NCBI RefSeq assembly: GCF_028622875.1
Contig: NZ_CP117709.1
Location: 2,542,001 to 2,606,000, forward strand
Source of the DNA: Streptomyces sp. MMBL 11-1
GTDB taxonomy: Bacteria > Actinomycetota > Actinomycetes > Streptomycetales > Streptomycetaceae
Direction: 5' to 3'
DNA length: 64,000 nt
The notes beneath the pieces were generated by a model that worked only from the letters and a program-made list of their open reading frames with translations, ran no database searches and was not told the origin of the DNA. A program made the position numbers and the translations under genes. Positions 51,536 to 60,394 of this stretch are shown piece by piece (the stretch's first letter is position 1; every line of letters begins with the position of its first letter).

Positions 51536-51660
51536 CGTGAACCTCCTACGGGAAGGTTCACGCCCACGGCGGCGGCCCGCATCCGCAGTCCTCCATTCGA
51601 GCGACGCCACTCCGGTGTTCCGGCGACAGTCGGACGATTGCGGATGCGGTCCGCGCAGGT

Positions 51661-51710
51661 CAGCGCTGGTCAGCGCTCGTCAGCGCTGGTCAGCGCTCGT
51701 CAGCGCTGGT
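51661..51710. repeat. Five 10-bp tandem repeats
   Basis: CAGCGCTSGT repeated five times without interruption, alternating G and C at one position, four bases beyond the stop of the HAD gene. Each unit contains the palindrome AGCGCT. Confidence 0.95.
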
Positions 51711-51714
51711 CCGG

Positions 51715-52560
51715 CTACGCGGACACGTCCGGCTTGCCGGCCTTGCCCGTCTGTTTCCCCTGGTCCACCTGGTCCGGCAGGTCGATGAGGTCCACCAGGT
51801 CGGCGATGGACTCGACGACGTGCGAGGGACCGTACGGGTAGCGGTCGATGTCCGCGACGGTCGTCAGCCCGGTGAGGACCAGGAAGGTCTGCATGCCCGC
51901 TTCCAGGCCGGCGAGGACGTCGGTGTCCATCCGGTCGCCGATCATGGCGCTGGTCTCGGAGTGCGCGCCGATGGCGTTGAGACCGGTCCGCATCATCAGG
52001 GGGTTCGGCTTGCCCGCGAAGTACGGGTCCTTGCCGGTGGCCTTGGTGATGAGCGCGGCGACCGAACCGGTGGCGGGCAGCGGGCCCTCGGCGGACGGGC
52101 CGGTCTCGTCGGGGTTGGTGCAGATGAAGCGGGCGCCCGCGTTGATCAGCCGGATCGCCTTGGTGAGCGCCTCGAAGCTGTACGTCCGGGTCTCGCCGAG
52201 CACCACGTAGTCCGGGTCGTGGTCGGTGAGGACGTACCCGATGTCGTGCAGGGCGGTGGTGAGGCCGGCCTCACCGATGACATACGCCGTACCGCCGGGC
52301 CGCTGGTCGTCCAGGAACTGGGCGGTGGCGAGCGCGGAGGTCCAGATGTTCTCCACGGGCACGTCCAGGCCCATGCGCTTCAGCCGGGCGTGCAGGTCGC
52401 GCGCGGTGTAGATGGAGTTGTTGGTGAGGACGAGGAAGGGCAGCCCGGAATCCCGCAGCCGCTTGATGAAGGCATCGGCACCGGGGATGGGGGTGCCCTC
52501 GTGGATGAGGACGCCGTCCATGTCGGTGAGCCAGGATGAGATGGGCTTGCGCTCTGCCAT
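51715..52560 (-). CDS. HAD-superfamily sugar phosphatase, NagD/IIA type
   Basis: 281 residues. Motif I is slightly altered, LTDMDGVLI, with the nucleophile and acid aspartates; LTNNSIYTARD is motif II, the lysine is in GKPNPLMM, and MIGDRMDTDVLAG is motif IV. The C2 cap between motifs II and III fits HAD-IIA enzymes that dephosphorylate small sugar phosphates in the cytoplasm. ATG at 52560 with GGAG upstream. It ends beside the 10-bp repeats. Confidence 0.9.
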   Translation of the reverse strand: MAERKPISSWLTDMDGVLIHEGTPIPGADAFIKRLRDSGLPFLVLTNNSIYTARDLHARLKRMGLDVPVENIWTSALATAQFLDDQRPGGTAYVIGEAGLTTALHDIGYVLTDHDPDYVVLGETRTYSFEALTKAIRLINAGARFICTNPDETGPSAEGPLPATGSVAALITKATGKDPYFAGKPNPLMMRTGLNAIGAHSETSAMIGDRMDTDVLAGLEAGMQTFLVLTGLTTVADIDRYPYGPSHVVESIADLVDLIDLPDQVDQGKQTGKAGKPDVSA

Positions 52561-52635
52561 GTGTCGGGACTCCTGCCGTACGCACTGCGTGCTTGGGGGT
52601 GCCCGGACCACGCCGTCCCGGCACCCCCAGCATAA

Positions 52636-54180
52636 TTAGCCGGTGGTGACCCTGACCCCGTCGATCACCCAGTACCAGTTGTTGCTGCCGGTGTAACGGA
52701 ACCGGAAGCTGACGTTGGCGGCCCCGGACGGGACGTCCAGGGTGAGTGATTGGGGCTGCGCGATCACGTCGGACGTGTAGCTCTTCACGACGACGGGCGT
52801 GCCGCCGTTCCAGGAGGCGAGGATCTGGGCGCTCTGGCCGCCCTCCTGCCGGTAGTGGGTGGTGAGGCCGAGCGTCACGGTGGACGTGCCGCCGACCGCG
52901 TACGCCGGGGTGACGAGCGTGGAGTCGTACGGTCCAGAGGACGCCTTGTCGTCCCACTCGTCGGAGTCGGCGACCGCGAAGATCCCGCGCGAGCGGACGT
53001 TCAGCTCACGGGACTGGTCGCGCTGGCTGCGGCTCCAGAACTCGTCGGTGGCGAAGGACCAGCCGCGCCACTCGGCCACGCCTCCGGTGCCCATCGCGGA
53101 GTTCACGACGGACCAGCCGCTGGGCGCGGTGTGGGTCCAGCCGAGGACGCCCGCCGGGATGCCGGTCTCGTCGACGCGGGCGGAGAGGGCCGGGTACAGG
53201 GCCTCGAACGGGTCGGTGGAGCGCTGCTGGACCGGCTTGCCGTCCAGGCCCCAGGCGGGGTCGGGCACGATGCCGAGCTGGTGGAAGACGGTGGCGGCGA
53301 CGTCGACGAGGCGCGTGTCGGCGGGGCGGGCGCCGGCCGCGATGCCGGGGCCCTGGGCGAGGACGAAGGTGCGCCGCTCCTCGATCGCGCTGCCGCCGTG
53401 GCCGCCGGAGTCGGTGTGGCCGTGGTCGGTGGTGACGATGACGGTCCACCGCTCGCTGGCGTACGAGGGGCGGGCCCTGATCGCGGTCAGGAGGCGGCCG
53501 AGGTAGCCGTCCTGGACGTCGATCGCGTTCCGGTACTGGGCGCTGGCGGCACCGGAGTTGTGGCCGGCGATGTCGGTCTGGCCGAAGTAGACGAAGAGGA
53601 CGTCCGGGTTCTGGTTCCGGAGGATCGACTCGGTCCCGGCGGCGATGGTGGCGTCGTGGCCGGTGTAGCCGTCGGCGTCGCCGTCGAGGACGAGCTTGGC
53701 GTCGGCGCCCGCGGTGACCGTGCCCTGGGTGTCCAGGGGCTTCCAGTCGACGGCGGCGTAGGTGGAGAGCTGGGGGCGGATCTGGGCGAGGCGGGCGAGG
53801 AAGCCGGGGTACTTCCCGTAGTTCTTCCCGGCGAAGGAGTTGTCCTTGACGCCGTGCTTGTCGGGCCAGACGCCGGTGGAGACCGTCGACCAGCCGGGGC
53901 CGGAGGAGGTGGCGGCCATCGGGTTGGCGTACAGCAGCGAGGTGCCGTACGTCCCGTTCGCCATCATCGACTTGAGGTGCGGGGCCTTGGCGGCGGCGAT
54001 GACGTCGTGGCGCAGCCCGTCCATGCCGACGACGAGCACCTTGTCCTTGCTGGTGCCGTCGGGGAGGGTGGGCGCGGCGTACGCGGCGGGGGCGGAGGCG
54101 AGGGGGCCGCCGACAGCGGCGGCCGTGGCCGCGGCGGCGGTGGTGGCGAGCACGGTGCGGCGGGACAGGGACCGGGACAC
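52636..54180 (-). CDS. Tat-secreted phosphodiesterase/phosphatase, alkaline phosphatase superfamily
   Basis: 514 residues from a GTG with GGAGG five bases upstream. The twin-arginine signal is SLSRRTVLATTAA. The NPP-like catalytic domain has VVGMDGLRHDV (metal Asp), WSTVSTGVWPDKHG (nucleophile Thr/Ser), QTDIAGHN and TTDHGHTDSGGHGG (metal ligands). A C-terminal beta-sandwich of about 130 residues (SFRFRYTGSNNWYWV) is probably a binding module. It acts outside the cell on phosphate or phosphonate esters. A 17-bp motif found also ahead of the phosphonate operon lies 124 bases upstream. Confidence 0.88.
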   Translation of the reverse strand: MSRSLSRRTVLATTAAAATAAAVGGPLASAPAAYAAPTLPDGTSKDKVLVVGMDGLRHDVIAAAKAPHLKSMMANGTYGTSLLYANPMAATSSGPGWSTVSTGVWPDKHGVKDNSFAGKNYGKYPGFLARLAQIRPQLSTYAAVDWKPLDTQGTVTAGADAKLVLDGDADGYTGHDATIAAGTESILRNQNPDVLFVYFGQTDIAGHNSGAASAQYRNAIDVQDGYLGRLLTAIRARPSYASERWTVIVTTDHGHTDSGGHGGSAIEERRTFVLAQGPGIAAGARPADTRLVDVAATVFHQLGIVPDPAWGLDGKPVQQRSTDPFEALYPALSARVDETGIPAGVLGWTHTAPSGWSVVNSAMGTGGVAEWRGWSFATDEFWSRSQRDQSRELNVRSRGIFAVADSDEWDDKASSGPYDSTLVTPAYAVGGTSTVTLGLTTHYRQEGGQSAQILASWNGGTPVVVKSYTSDVIAQPQSLTLDVPSGAANVSFRFRYTGSNNWYWVIDGVRVTTG

Positions 54181-54220
54181 GTGATCCTCCAGGGAGGGGG
54201 CGGGTCGGACGGGGCTGGGC

Positions 54221-54301
54221 GTGACTGCCTTCGTGAACTGCCTTCGTGAACTGCCTTCTGAACCTTCTTGGCCTAGTTGGCCTAGTTGGCCCAGTTGGCC
54301 T
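54221..54301. repeat. Two microsatellite-like arrays upstream of the phosphodiesterase gene
   Basis: Three copies of a 13-bp GTGAACTGCCTTC unit (54221-54258, first copy one base short) are followed by about 3.7 copies of a 9-bp TTGGCCTAG unit (54268-54301). They separate the gene from the 17-bp operator-like motif and change spacing without touching coding sequence. Confidence 0.9.
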
Positions 54302-54303
54302 TG

Positions 54304-54320
54304 TGGACCAGACCCGTTAC
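54304..54320. promoter_or_regulatory. Operator-like 17-bp motif, copy A
   Basis: TGGACCAGACCCGTTAC, identical over all 17 bases to 60395-60411. The GGACCAGACC core resembles half-palindromic operators of GntR/HutC regulators. It lies 124 bases upstream of the phosphodiesterase start and behind the last gene of the phosphonate operon. Confidence 0.7.
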
Positions 54321-54383
54321 CTTCGCGAGATAATCGGGCCGGGTCCAGACCTTCGCGTGGATCCGTGGCGGAGAGGTGGCCGG

Positions 54384-55487
54384 TCAGCTTCCGGTGGCCG
54401 ACTTCCAGGCGTCGATGTACGTGTTCAGGTTGGCGCCGATGTCCGCCCAGTCGGGCTCGAAGATCTCCACGCCCTCCATCAGCCGGGCCAGTTCGACGGC
54501 GTTGGCGTCGGTGGCGTCGATGTCCTTGCGGGCGGCGAAGCCCCCGCCGACCGCGCTGACGTCGCGCTGGGCCTGCTCGGAGAGCATGAAGTCGAGCAGC
54601 TTCTTGCCGTTCTCGCTGTGCGGGGCCTTCGCGACGAGGCCGGCCGCGTACGGCAGGGCGAAGCTGGTGGGCTTCCCGTCGCCCTGCGCGGGGAACCAGA
54701 TGCCGAGGTTGGGCATGTCCTTGGACTGGGCGAAGTTCATCTGGACGTCCCCGTTGGCGGCGAGGAGTTCCCCCTTGTCGACCTTGGGGGCGAGCTTGCC
54801 GGTGGAGGCGGACGGGCCGACGTTGTTGGTCTGGAGCTTCTTCAGGTACGCCATGGCCGGCTCCTGGCCGCCGAAGTCGTGCATCGCCTTGATGAGGACG
54901 GCGGTGCCGTCGCCCGCGACGCCGGGGGTGGAGTACTGCACCTTCTCCTTGTACGACGGGTCGAGCAGGTCCTCCCAGGTCCTGGGCGGGCTCTTCAGCT
55001 CCTTCTTGTTGTGGATGAACCCGAAGTAGTTGTTGACGACGGAGGTCCACTTCCCGTCGGCCGCCCGGTCGGCGCCGTCGACCTGGTCGGCGCCCTTCGG
55101 CTCGTACGCCGCGAGGAGGCCCTTGGAGTCGGCCTGCTGGATGAAGGGCGGCAGGGTGACGAGCACGTCGGCCTGGGTGTTGGACTTCTCGCGGACGGCG
55201 CGCTGCACCATCTCGCCGGAGCCGCCCTCCACGTACTTCACCTCGATGCCGGTCTCCTTCTCGAAGTCCTTGAAGACCTTGTCGTACCAGCCGTCGCCGT
55301 TCTCGCCCTTGAGGCCGTCGGCGCTGTAGACGGTGACGGACTTCTCGTCGGACGCGGCGGAGGAGCCGCCGCAGGCGGTGAGGGTGACGGCGGTGAGTGC
55401 GGCCAGGGGGAGGGCGAGGGCACGGACAGGGACACGGGCATGGGCGTATGCGTGGGCATGGGCGTGAGCACGGACACGGTTGCGCAT
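54384..55487 (-). CDS. Phosphonate-type (2-aminoethylphosphonate) binding lipoprotein
   Basis: 367 residues. The signal region is odd: RAHAHAHAYAHARV repeats precede the hydrophobic part and the lipobox TLTACGG. The mature part is a family 1/iron-type solute-binding protein (VTVYSADGLKGENGDGWYD, DVLVTLPPFIQQAD). It is encoded behind two permeases and an ATPase, and the operon also encodes a phosphonatase-like hydrolase and an FAD oxidoreductase, which points to 2-aminoethylphosphonate as ligand. GGAGAG precedes the ATG at 55487. Confidence 0.82.
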   Translation of the reverse strand: MRNRVRAHAHAHAYAHARVPVRALALPLAALTAVTLTACGGSSAASDEKSVTVYSADGLKGENGDGWYDKVFKDFEKETGIEVKYVEGGSGEMVQRAVREKSNTQADVLVTLPPFIQQADSKGLLAAYEPKGADQVDGADRAADGKWTSVVNNYFGFIHNKKELKSPPRTWEDLLDPSYKEKVQYSTPGVAGDGTAVLIKAMHDFGGQEPAMAYLKKLQTNNVGPSASTGKLAPKVDKGELLAANGDVQMNFAQSKDMPNLGIWFPAQGDGKPTSFALPYAAGLVAKAPHSENGKKLLDFMLSEQAQRDVSAVGGGFAARKDIDATDANAVELARLMEGVEIFEPDWADIGANLNTYIDAWKSATGS

Positions 55488-55519
55488 GGGGTCTCTCCAG
55501 AGGAAGTACGGGGCGGGGA

Positions 55520-56317
55520 TCAGCGGTAGGAGGCGCGGGTGCGGATGCGGGAGACGGCGGCCAGGACGAGGAGCGTCGTCGTCATCAGGACCACGGCGAG
55601 GGCGGCGCCGGTGAAGAGCGAGCCCCGGTCGGTGGCGGCGAAGATCTGCACCGGCAGCGGGGTCCAGTCCGGCGGGTAGAGCATCATCGTGGCGCTCAAC
55701 TCCCCCATGGACAGCGCGAAGCAGAGCCCGGCGGCCGAGGTGAGCGAGGGCAGCAGGAGGGGCAGCCTGATCCGCCACAGCACCCGGGCGGGGCTCGCCC
55801 CGAGGCCGGCGGCGGCCTGTTCGTACATCGGGTCCAGGCGCCGGACGGCGGCGGCGACCGACTGGTAGGCGAACGCGGTGACGAGGACGGTGTGCGCGAG
55901 GATCACGATCCAGCGGGTCCCGTTGAGCAGGACGGGCGGCTGGCTGTAGGCCACCAGCACCGCGAGGCCGACGACCACCGAGGGCACGGCGACCGGCAGG
56001 ATGAACAGGGCGTCCAGGAGCCGTTTTCCGCGCTCGCGGAGAGAGGCGGCGGCGAGAGCGGCCCAGCCGCCGAGGCCGAGCGCCAGCACACTCGCGGCCA
56101 CGGCCGTGACCAGGCTGGTGGTCAGCGCCTGGAGGGAGTCGCCGCTCGTCGCGGCGGAGTAGCGCTCGACGGTGGGCCCGGAGGGAAAGGCCCCGGACCA
56201 GTTCGTGGCGAGGGACGCGGCGAGGATGACGAGCAGGGGCACCGCGAACAGCGGGACGAAGAGGAGGAGGAAGACGGCCCAGGTGGCCCACTTCCCGGCC
56301 CGGCTATGCACCAGCAC
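55520..56317 (-). CDS. ABC transporter permease (phosphonate operon)
   Basis: 265 residues with six membrane helices and a permease loop YEQAAAGLGASPARVLWRIR. It is the PotC/FbpB-like second half of the channel. The GTG start at 56317 lies within the 3' end of the first permease gene (14-base overlap). It precedes the binding-protein gene by 32 bases. Confidence 0.88.
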   Translation of the reverse strand: MLVHSRAGKWATWAVFLLLFVPLFAVPLLVILAASLATNWSGAFPSGPTVERYSAATSGDSLQALTTSLVTAVAASVLALGLGGWAALAAASLRERGKRLLDALFILPVAVPSVVVGLAVLVAYSQPPVLLNGTRWIVILAHTVLVTAFAYQSVAAAVRRLDPMYEQAAAGLGASPARVLWRIRLPLLLPSLTSAAGLCFALSMGELSATMMLYPPDWTPLPVQIFAATDRGSLFTGAALAVVLMTTTLLVLAAVSRIRTRASYR

Positions 56318-57212
56318 GACGGCTCACCACCCGGTAGAGGCTGTAAAGGCCCACGGAGAGCGCGATGTTGACGACGGCGACGACGCAGGCGGCCGCGTAG
56401 TCCGACTCCAGGATCGCCTTGCTGTAGACGAGCATCGGCAGCGTCGTGACGTCCTTCGCCCCGGTGAACAGGACGATCCCGAACTCGTTGAGGCACATCA
56501 CCAGGACGAGGCTGCCGCCCGCCGCGAGGGCCGGGAACGCCTCGGGCAGGATGACCCGCCGGATGATCCGGAGGGGCCCGGCGCCGAGCGAGGAGGCGAC
56601 CTCCAGCTGTCCGGTGTCGAGCTGGGAGAACGCGGCGAGGAGCGGGCGCATCACGAACGGGGTGAAGTAGGTGATCTCGGCGAGCAGGACGCCCCAGGGG
56701 GTGGTCAGGAAGTGGAAGGGCCCGTCGGACGCCCCGGTGACGTCGGTCCAGAGCCCGTTGGCCATCCCGACGGAGCCGTAGATGAACAGCAGGGCCAGGG
56801 TGATGAGGAAGGACGGGAAGGAGAGGAACACGTCGACGAACCGGGCGACCGCCTTCCCGCCGGGGAACGGGACGAACGCGATGACCAGCGCGAGGACGAA
56901 CCCGAGGACGAGGCATCCCACGGTCGAGCCGACAGCGAGCCACACGGTGGTGGTGAGCGCGTCGCGGAAGACCTCGGAGGCGAAGACTTCGGCGTACGGG
57001 TCGAGCGAGACGCCGCCCTCGTCGGGGGTGAAGGACTGCTGGACGACGAGGGCCAGAGGGTAGAGGAACGCGAGCGCGAGGACGGCGACGGGCGGCAGCG
57101 CCCAGACCCAGGTGGGGACGGAGCGGGACCGTGCGGGGGTGGGGGTGGTGGGGGCGGGGTCCGGTCGGCCGGGACCGGTGGTGCGCTTGCGGTCGAGGAG
57201 GGCACTAGCCAC
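56304..57212 (-). CDS. ABC transporter permease (phosphonate operon)
   Basis: 302 residues. A polar Pro/Thr-rich N-terminus is followed by six helices starting VWALPPVAVLALAFLYPLAL and the EAA-type loop LEVASSLGAGPLRIIRRVIL. GTG start overlapping the ATPase stop by eight bases. It forms the pore with the 55520-56317 permease. Confidence 0.88.
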   Translation of the reverse strand: MASALLDRKRTTGPGRPDPAPTTPTPARSRSVPTWVWALPPVAVLALAFLYPLALVVQQSFTPDEGGVSLDPYAEVFASEVFRDALTTTVWLAVGSTVGCLVLGFVLALVIAFVPFPGGKAVARFVDVFLSFPSFLITLALLFIYGSVGMANGLWTDVTGASDGPFHFLTTPWGVLLAEITYFTPFVMRPLLAAFSQLDTGQLEVASSLGAGPLRIIRRVILPEAFPALAAGGSLVLVMCLNEFGIVLFTGAKDVTTLPMLVYSKAILESDYAAACVVAVVNIALSVGLYSLYRVVSRRAGA

Positions 57213-58461
57213 GGGGCACCCCCGCCTTCTCCCGCGCCACCGGGGGGCCGGACGGGTCGGCCGATACCGCTAGCGCCGCCGCATCCGCTGTCGCGGCCGT
57301 ACCTGCTGTACCTGCCGTCCCTGCCGTCGCTACTGCTCCCGATGTTCCCGCTGTTCCCGCTGTTCCCGCTGTTCCCGCTGTTCCCGCTGTTCCCGCTGTT
57401 CCCGCTGGGAGCAGTACCGCGTCCTCGGGGGCGAAGTGCAGGGTGACGGGGTCGCCGAGGGCCGGGGGGTCGCGGAGTTCGCGGAGGTCGGCCATGAGGC
57501 GGTGGCCGTCGACGTCCGCGTGGACGCGGTGGGTGGAGCCGCGCCACTGGACCTCGGTGACGCTGCCGGTGAGCGCGTTGGGCCCGTCGCCGAGGCCGAC
57601 CAGGTGCGGCCGGACGCAGAGGGTCGCGGTGGCTCCGGGGGCGGCGGTGTCGGTGGGGACGGCGAGCGTGTGGCCGCCGAACCCGACGGCTCCCTCACCG
57701 GCGACCGAGACCGGGAGGAGGTTGGCGTTGCCGACGAACGAGGCGGTGAACTCGGTGCGTGGGCGGCGGTAGAGCTCCTGGGGCGTGCCGCAGTCCTGCA
57801 GTCGGGCCCGGTCCATGACGGCGATCCGGTCCGCGAGGGTGAGCGCCTCGACCTGGTCGTGGGTGACGTACAGGATGGAGACGTCCGGCAGCTCGCGGTG
57901 CAGCCGTGCCAGTTCGGCGAGCATTCCGGAGCGGAGCCGGGCGTCGAGGGCGGAGAGCGGTTCGTCGAGGAGCAGGACGCCGGGGCGGATGGCGAGCGCG
58001 CGGGCGATGGCGACGCGCTGCTGCTGGCCGCCGGAGAGCTCGCGCGGGTGGCGCTCGGCGTACGCGGCCATGCCGACGAGTTCGAGTGCCTCGGTGACCC
58101 GGCCGGGGATCTCGGCCTTCGGGGTGCGGTGGGCCTTGAGCCCGAAGGCCACGTTGTCCTTGACCTTGAGGTGCGGGAAGAGTGCGTATTGCTGGACGAC
58201 CATGCCGATGCCGCGCCGGTGCGGGGGCAGGTCGGTGACGTCCCGGCCGCCGAGGTGGACCCGCCCGGAGGCGGGCCGGACGAACCCGGCGACGGCGCGC
58301 AGCGCGGTGGTCTTGCCCGAGCCGGACGGCCCGAGGAGGGCCATCACCTCGCCGGGTTCGACGGTGAGGTCGAGCCGGTCGAGGACGACGTTCCCGCCGT
58401 AGGCGACGGTGACGCCGTCGAAGCGGATGCCGCTGGGGGCGGCGGGGGCCGGGGCGCTCAT
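57205..58461 (-). CDS. ABC transporter ATPase (phosphonate operon) with repeat-expanded tail
   Basis: 418 residues. Walker A LGPSGSGKTTA, signature LSGGQQQRVAIA and Walker B VLLLDEPLSALDAR are intact, followed by a TOBE-like C-terminal domain (about 260-345). The last 60 residues are simple sequence: six perfect and one imperfect Ala-Gly-Thr triplets from a 9-bp repeat, then Ala/Thr-rich residues. ATG overlapping the hydrolase stop (ATGA). It energises the two permeases. Confidence 0.88.
   Translation of the reverse strand: MSAPAPAAPSGIRFDGVTVAYGGNVVLDRLDLTVEPGEVMALLGPSGSGKTTALRAVAGFVRPASGRVHLGGRDVTDLPPHRRGIGMVVQQYALFPHLKVKDNVAFGLKAHRTPKAEIPGRVTEALELVGMAAYAERHPRELSGGQQQRVAIARALAIRPGVLLLDEPLSALDARLRSGMLAELARLHRELPDVSILYVTHDQVEALTLADRIAVMDRARLQDCGTPQELYRRPRTEFTASFVGNANLLPVSVAGEGAVGFGGHTLAVPTDTAAPGATATLCVRPHLVGLGDGPNALTGSVTEVQWRGSTHRVHADVDGHRLMADLRELRDPPALGDPVTLHFAPEDAVLLPAGTAGTAGTAGTAGTAGTAGTSGAVATAGTAGTAGTAATADAAALAVSADPSGPPVAREKAGVPRG
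57341..57404. repeat. 9-bp tandem repeat inside the ABC ATPase gene
   Basis: Six perfect copies of CTGTTCCCG (57351-57404) and one imperfect copy before them. On the coding strand the unit reads GCG GGA ACA, so copy-number change keeps the frame and only lengthens an Ala-Gly-Thr tail. Confidence 0.97.
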
Positions 58462-59189
58462 GCCTCGGCCCGCGCGATGAGGTCGGGCAGTTCGGCGACG
58501 GACCCGAGCACGTGGGTCGCGCCGTGCCGGGCCAACTGGTCCTTGCCGTGCGCGCCGGTGAGGACCCCGGCGACGATCCCGGCGCCGGAGCGTACGCCGC
58601 TGAGCATGTCGTACGAGGTGTCGCCGGCCACCACGGTCCGCCGGACGTCGTCCACGGCTCCGGTGCGCAGGAAGGCGGCCAGCACCATGTCCGGGAAGGG
58701 CCGGCCACGGCCGCCCGCGTCGGCGGGGCAGAGGGTGAGCGGGACGAGGTCCTGCCAGCCGAGGGCGGTGAGGATGGCGTCCTGGGTGGTGCGGGCGAAC
58801 CCGGTGGTCAGGACGACGGTGCGGCCCTCGGACGCGAGCCGTTCGACGGCCTCGCGGGCTCCGGGGACGGGGGCGATACGGCCGCCGTCGACGAGGTCCC
58901 CGTACGCCTCCTCGAAGGCGGTGTTGGCGCGCTGGGCCTTGTCCTCGCCACCGTCACCACCCTCGTCGGCGAACAGATGCCGGAAGACGGTGATCTTCGA
59001 CTCGCCCATGGTGGCACGTACGTAAGCGAGTTGACGGGCGTGCTCGTCGGATCCGGGCCGTACGCCGAGCCGTTGGGCGGCGGCGGAGAATGCCTGTTCG
59101 ACGAGGCCGCCGTCGGCGACGGTGGTCCCGGCCATGTCGAGGACGACGAGGCGGTAGGGGTCGCGCGTGATGTCGGTCGGGGAAGTCAT
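58458..59189 (-). CDS. Phosphonatase-like HAD hydrolase (PhnX-like)
   Basis: 243 residues. Nucleophile and acid residues are in VVLDMAGTTV (Asp18, with Ala replacing the second Asp as in phosphonatases). The cap contains ATMGESKITVFRHLF; its lysine matches the Schiff-base lysine of phosphonoacetaldehyde hydrolase (MGxxK). VLTTGFARTTQDAIL and VVAGDTSYDMLSG are motifs II and IV. It would cleave the C-P bond of phosphonoacetaldehyde or a close analogue in the cytoplasm. It overlaps the ATPase start and begins five bases after the FAD gene. Confidence 0.85.
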   Translation of the reverse strand: MTSPTDITRDPYRLVVLDMAGTTVADGGLVEQAFSAAAQRLGVRPGSDEHARQLAYVRATMGESKITVFRHLFADEGGDGGEDKAQRANTAFEEAYGDLVDGGRIAPVPGAREAVERLASEGRTVVLTTGFARTTQDAILTALGWQDLVPLTLCPADAGGRGRPFPDMVLAAFLRTGAVDDVRRTVVAGDTSYDMLSGVRSGAGIVAGVLTGAHGKDQLARHGATHVLGSVAELPDLIARAEA

Positions 59190-59194
59190 GTGGT

Positions 59195-60319
59195 TCACCA
59201 GCCCAGTTCGTCGGCGGTCGTTTCGGCGATGGCGGGCGAGCACGTCATGCCGCGTCCGCCGGGCCCGGTGACGAGCCAGACCCCGTCGCGCACCTGCTGC
59301 CGGTGGACGACGCGTGAGGTGTCGGTGCACTGGGCGTAGACACCCGCCCAGCGGTGGCGGACGCGCGGCAGCGGGCGGCCGAGGAAGGCCTCGACGACCC
59401 GGGTGAGGTGCTCGTAGGGCTCCTCGACGGTGTCGAAGGCGAAGGGGTGCTCGTACTCGTGGGTGTCGCCGATGGTCAGGCCGCCGTCGTGGCGCTGCAC
59501 CATGAGGAGCTGCATGCGGTGCTCGGCGGCTACCGGGTCCTGGGCCTGTCCGGCGTTGAGGGCGTCGAGCGCCTCGCCCCGGTAGGCGGGGTAGTAGCGG
59601 AAGCTGTCGGCGTCGGCGACGGAGGTGGTCAGCGGTTCGCCGAGCGGGTCGGTCTGCATCATCTGGAGGCGGACGCGGCGCACGGGCAGTTCGGGCCCGG
59701 CGAGTTCGCGGACCAGCCCGCCGAGCCAGGCGCCGGTCGCGAGGATCACGGCGTCACCGGTGTGGATGTCGCCGTGGTCGTCGCGCACCGAGGCGGCCCC
59801 GACGACCTCACGCACCTCGCGGCCACCGAGGAACGTATACCTGCCGGATGCCAGCAGGTGTTCCTTGAGGGCGAGTTGGGCGGTTCGGGGTTCAACTGCC
59901 GCGTCCCGCTCGCACCACAGGGCGGCGGTGAACGTGCCACGCAGTGCGGGGTTGAGTGCCCGGGCCTCGTCGGCGGTGAGCAGCTGATAGCCGCGTGCCG
60001 CCGCGTCGGGCCGGGCGACGGCCGCCTCGGCGACGGCGACCTCGCGTGCGGTACGCAGCGGGGTGAGCGAGCCGCAGGCCCGGAAGCCGAGTCCGGGCAC
60101 CCGCTCCCCGACGGCCTCCCACAGCTCGCGGGCGCGCAGGGCGGTCTCCAGCTCCTCACCGCCGGCCCGGCCGCTGACCCATATCTGTCCGAAATTGCGG
60201 AGCGACGCCCCGCGTGCCTCGCTCTCGCGCTCGATCTGTACGACCTCGTGGCCGCGGCTGACTGCGTGCCAGGCGTGCATGGTTCCCACCACGCCGGCTC
60301 CTACGACGATGACTCTCAC
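59195..60319 (-). CDS. FAD-dependent oxidoreductase of a phosphonate catabolism operon
   Basis: 374 residues. The dinucleotide loop VIVVGAGVVGTMHAWHA starts at residue 3; a DAO-type substrate domain follows, ending VTGPGGRGMTCSPAIAE. The family recurs next to phosphonatase genes and is known or proposed to oxidise aminoethylphosphonates to phosphonoacetaldehyde, the substrate of the next gene product. GTG start with GGAG about ten bases upstream. It is the first gene of the operon; the 17-bp operator-like motif lies 76 bases upstream. Confidence 0.83.
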   Translation of the reverse strand: MRVIVVGAGVVGTMHAWHAVSRGHEVVQIERESEARGASLRNFGQIWVSGRAGGEELETALRARELWEAVGERVPGLGFRACGSLTPLRTAREVAVAEAAVARPDAAARGYQLLTADEARALNPALRGTFTAALWCERDAAVEPRTAQLALKEHLLASGRYTFLGGREVREVVGAASVRDDHGDIHTGDAVILATGAWLGGLVRELAGPELPVRRVRLQMMQTDPLGEPLTTSVADADSFRYYPAYRGEALDALNAGQAQDPVAAEHRMQLLMVQRHDGGLTIGDTHEYEHPFAFDTVEEPYEHLTRVVEAFLGRPLPRVRHRWAGVYAQCTDTSRVVHRQQVRDGVWLVTGPGGRGMTCSPAIAETTADELGW

Positions 60320-60394
60320 GGCGCCCACGCTCCTCGGGACGGGTGTCCCGGACGCGTCCGTACTCCGACGGGACGGTGAACGACCCCGCAAGTT

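Noticed and set aside
52636..55050. An 804-codon frame joining the phosphodiesterase to upstream sequence
   Set aside because: The upstream part is antisense-frame text of the binding-protein gene plus the 9-bp and 13-bp arrays; a Tat signal and ribosome site place the real start at 54180.
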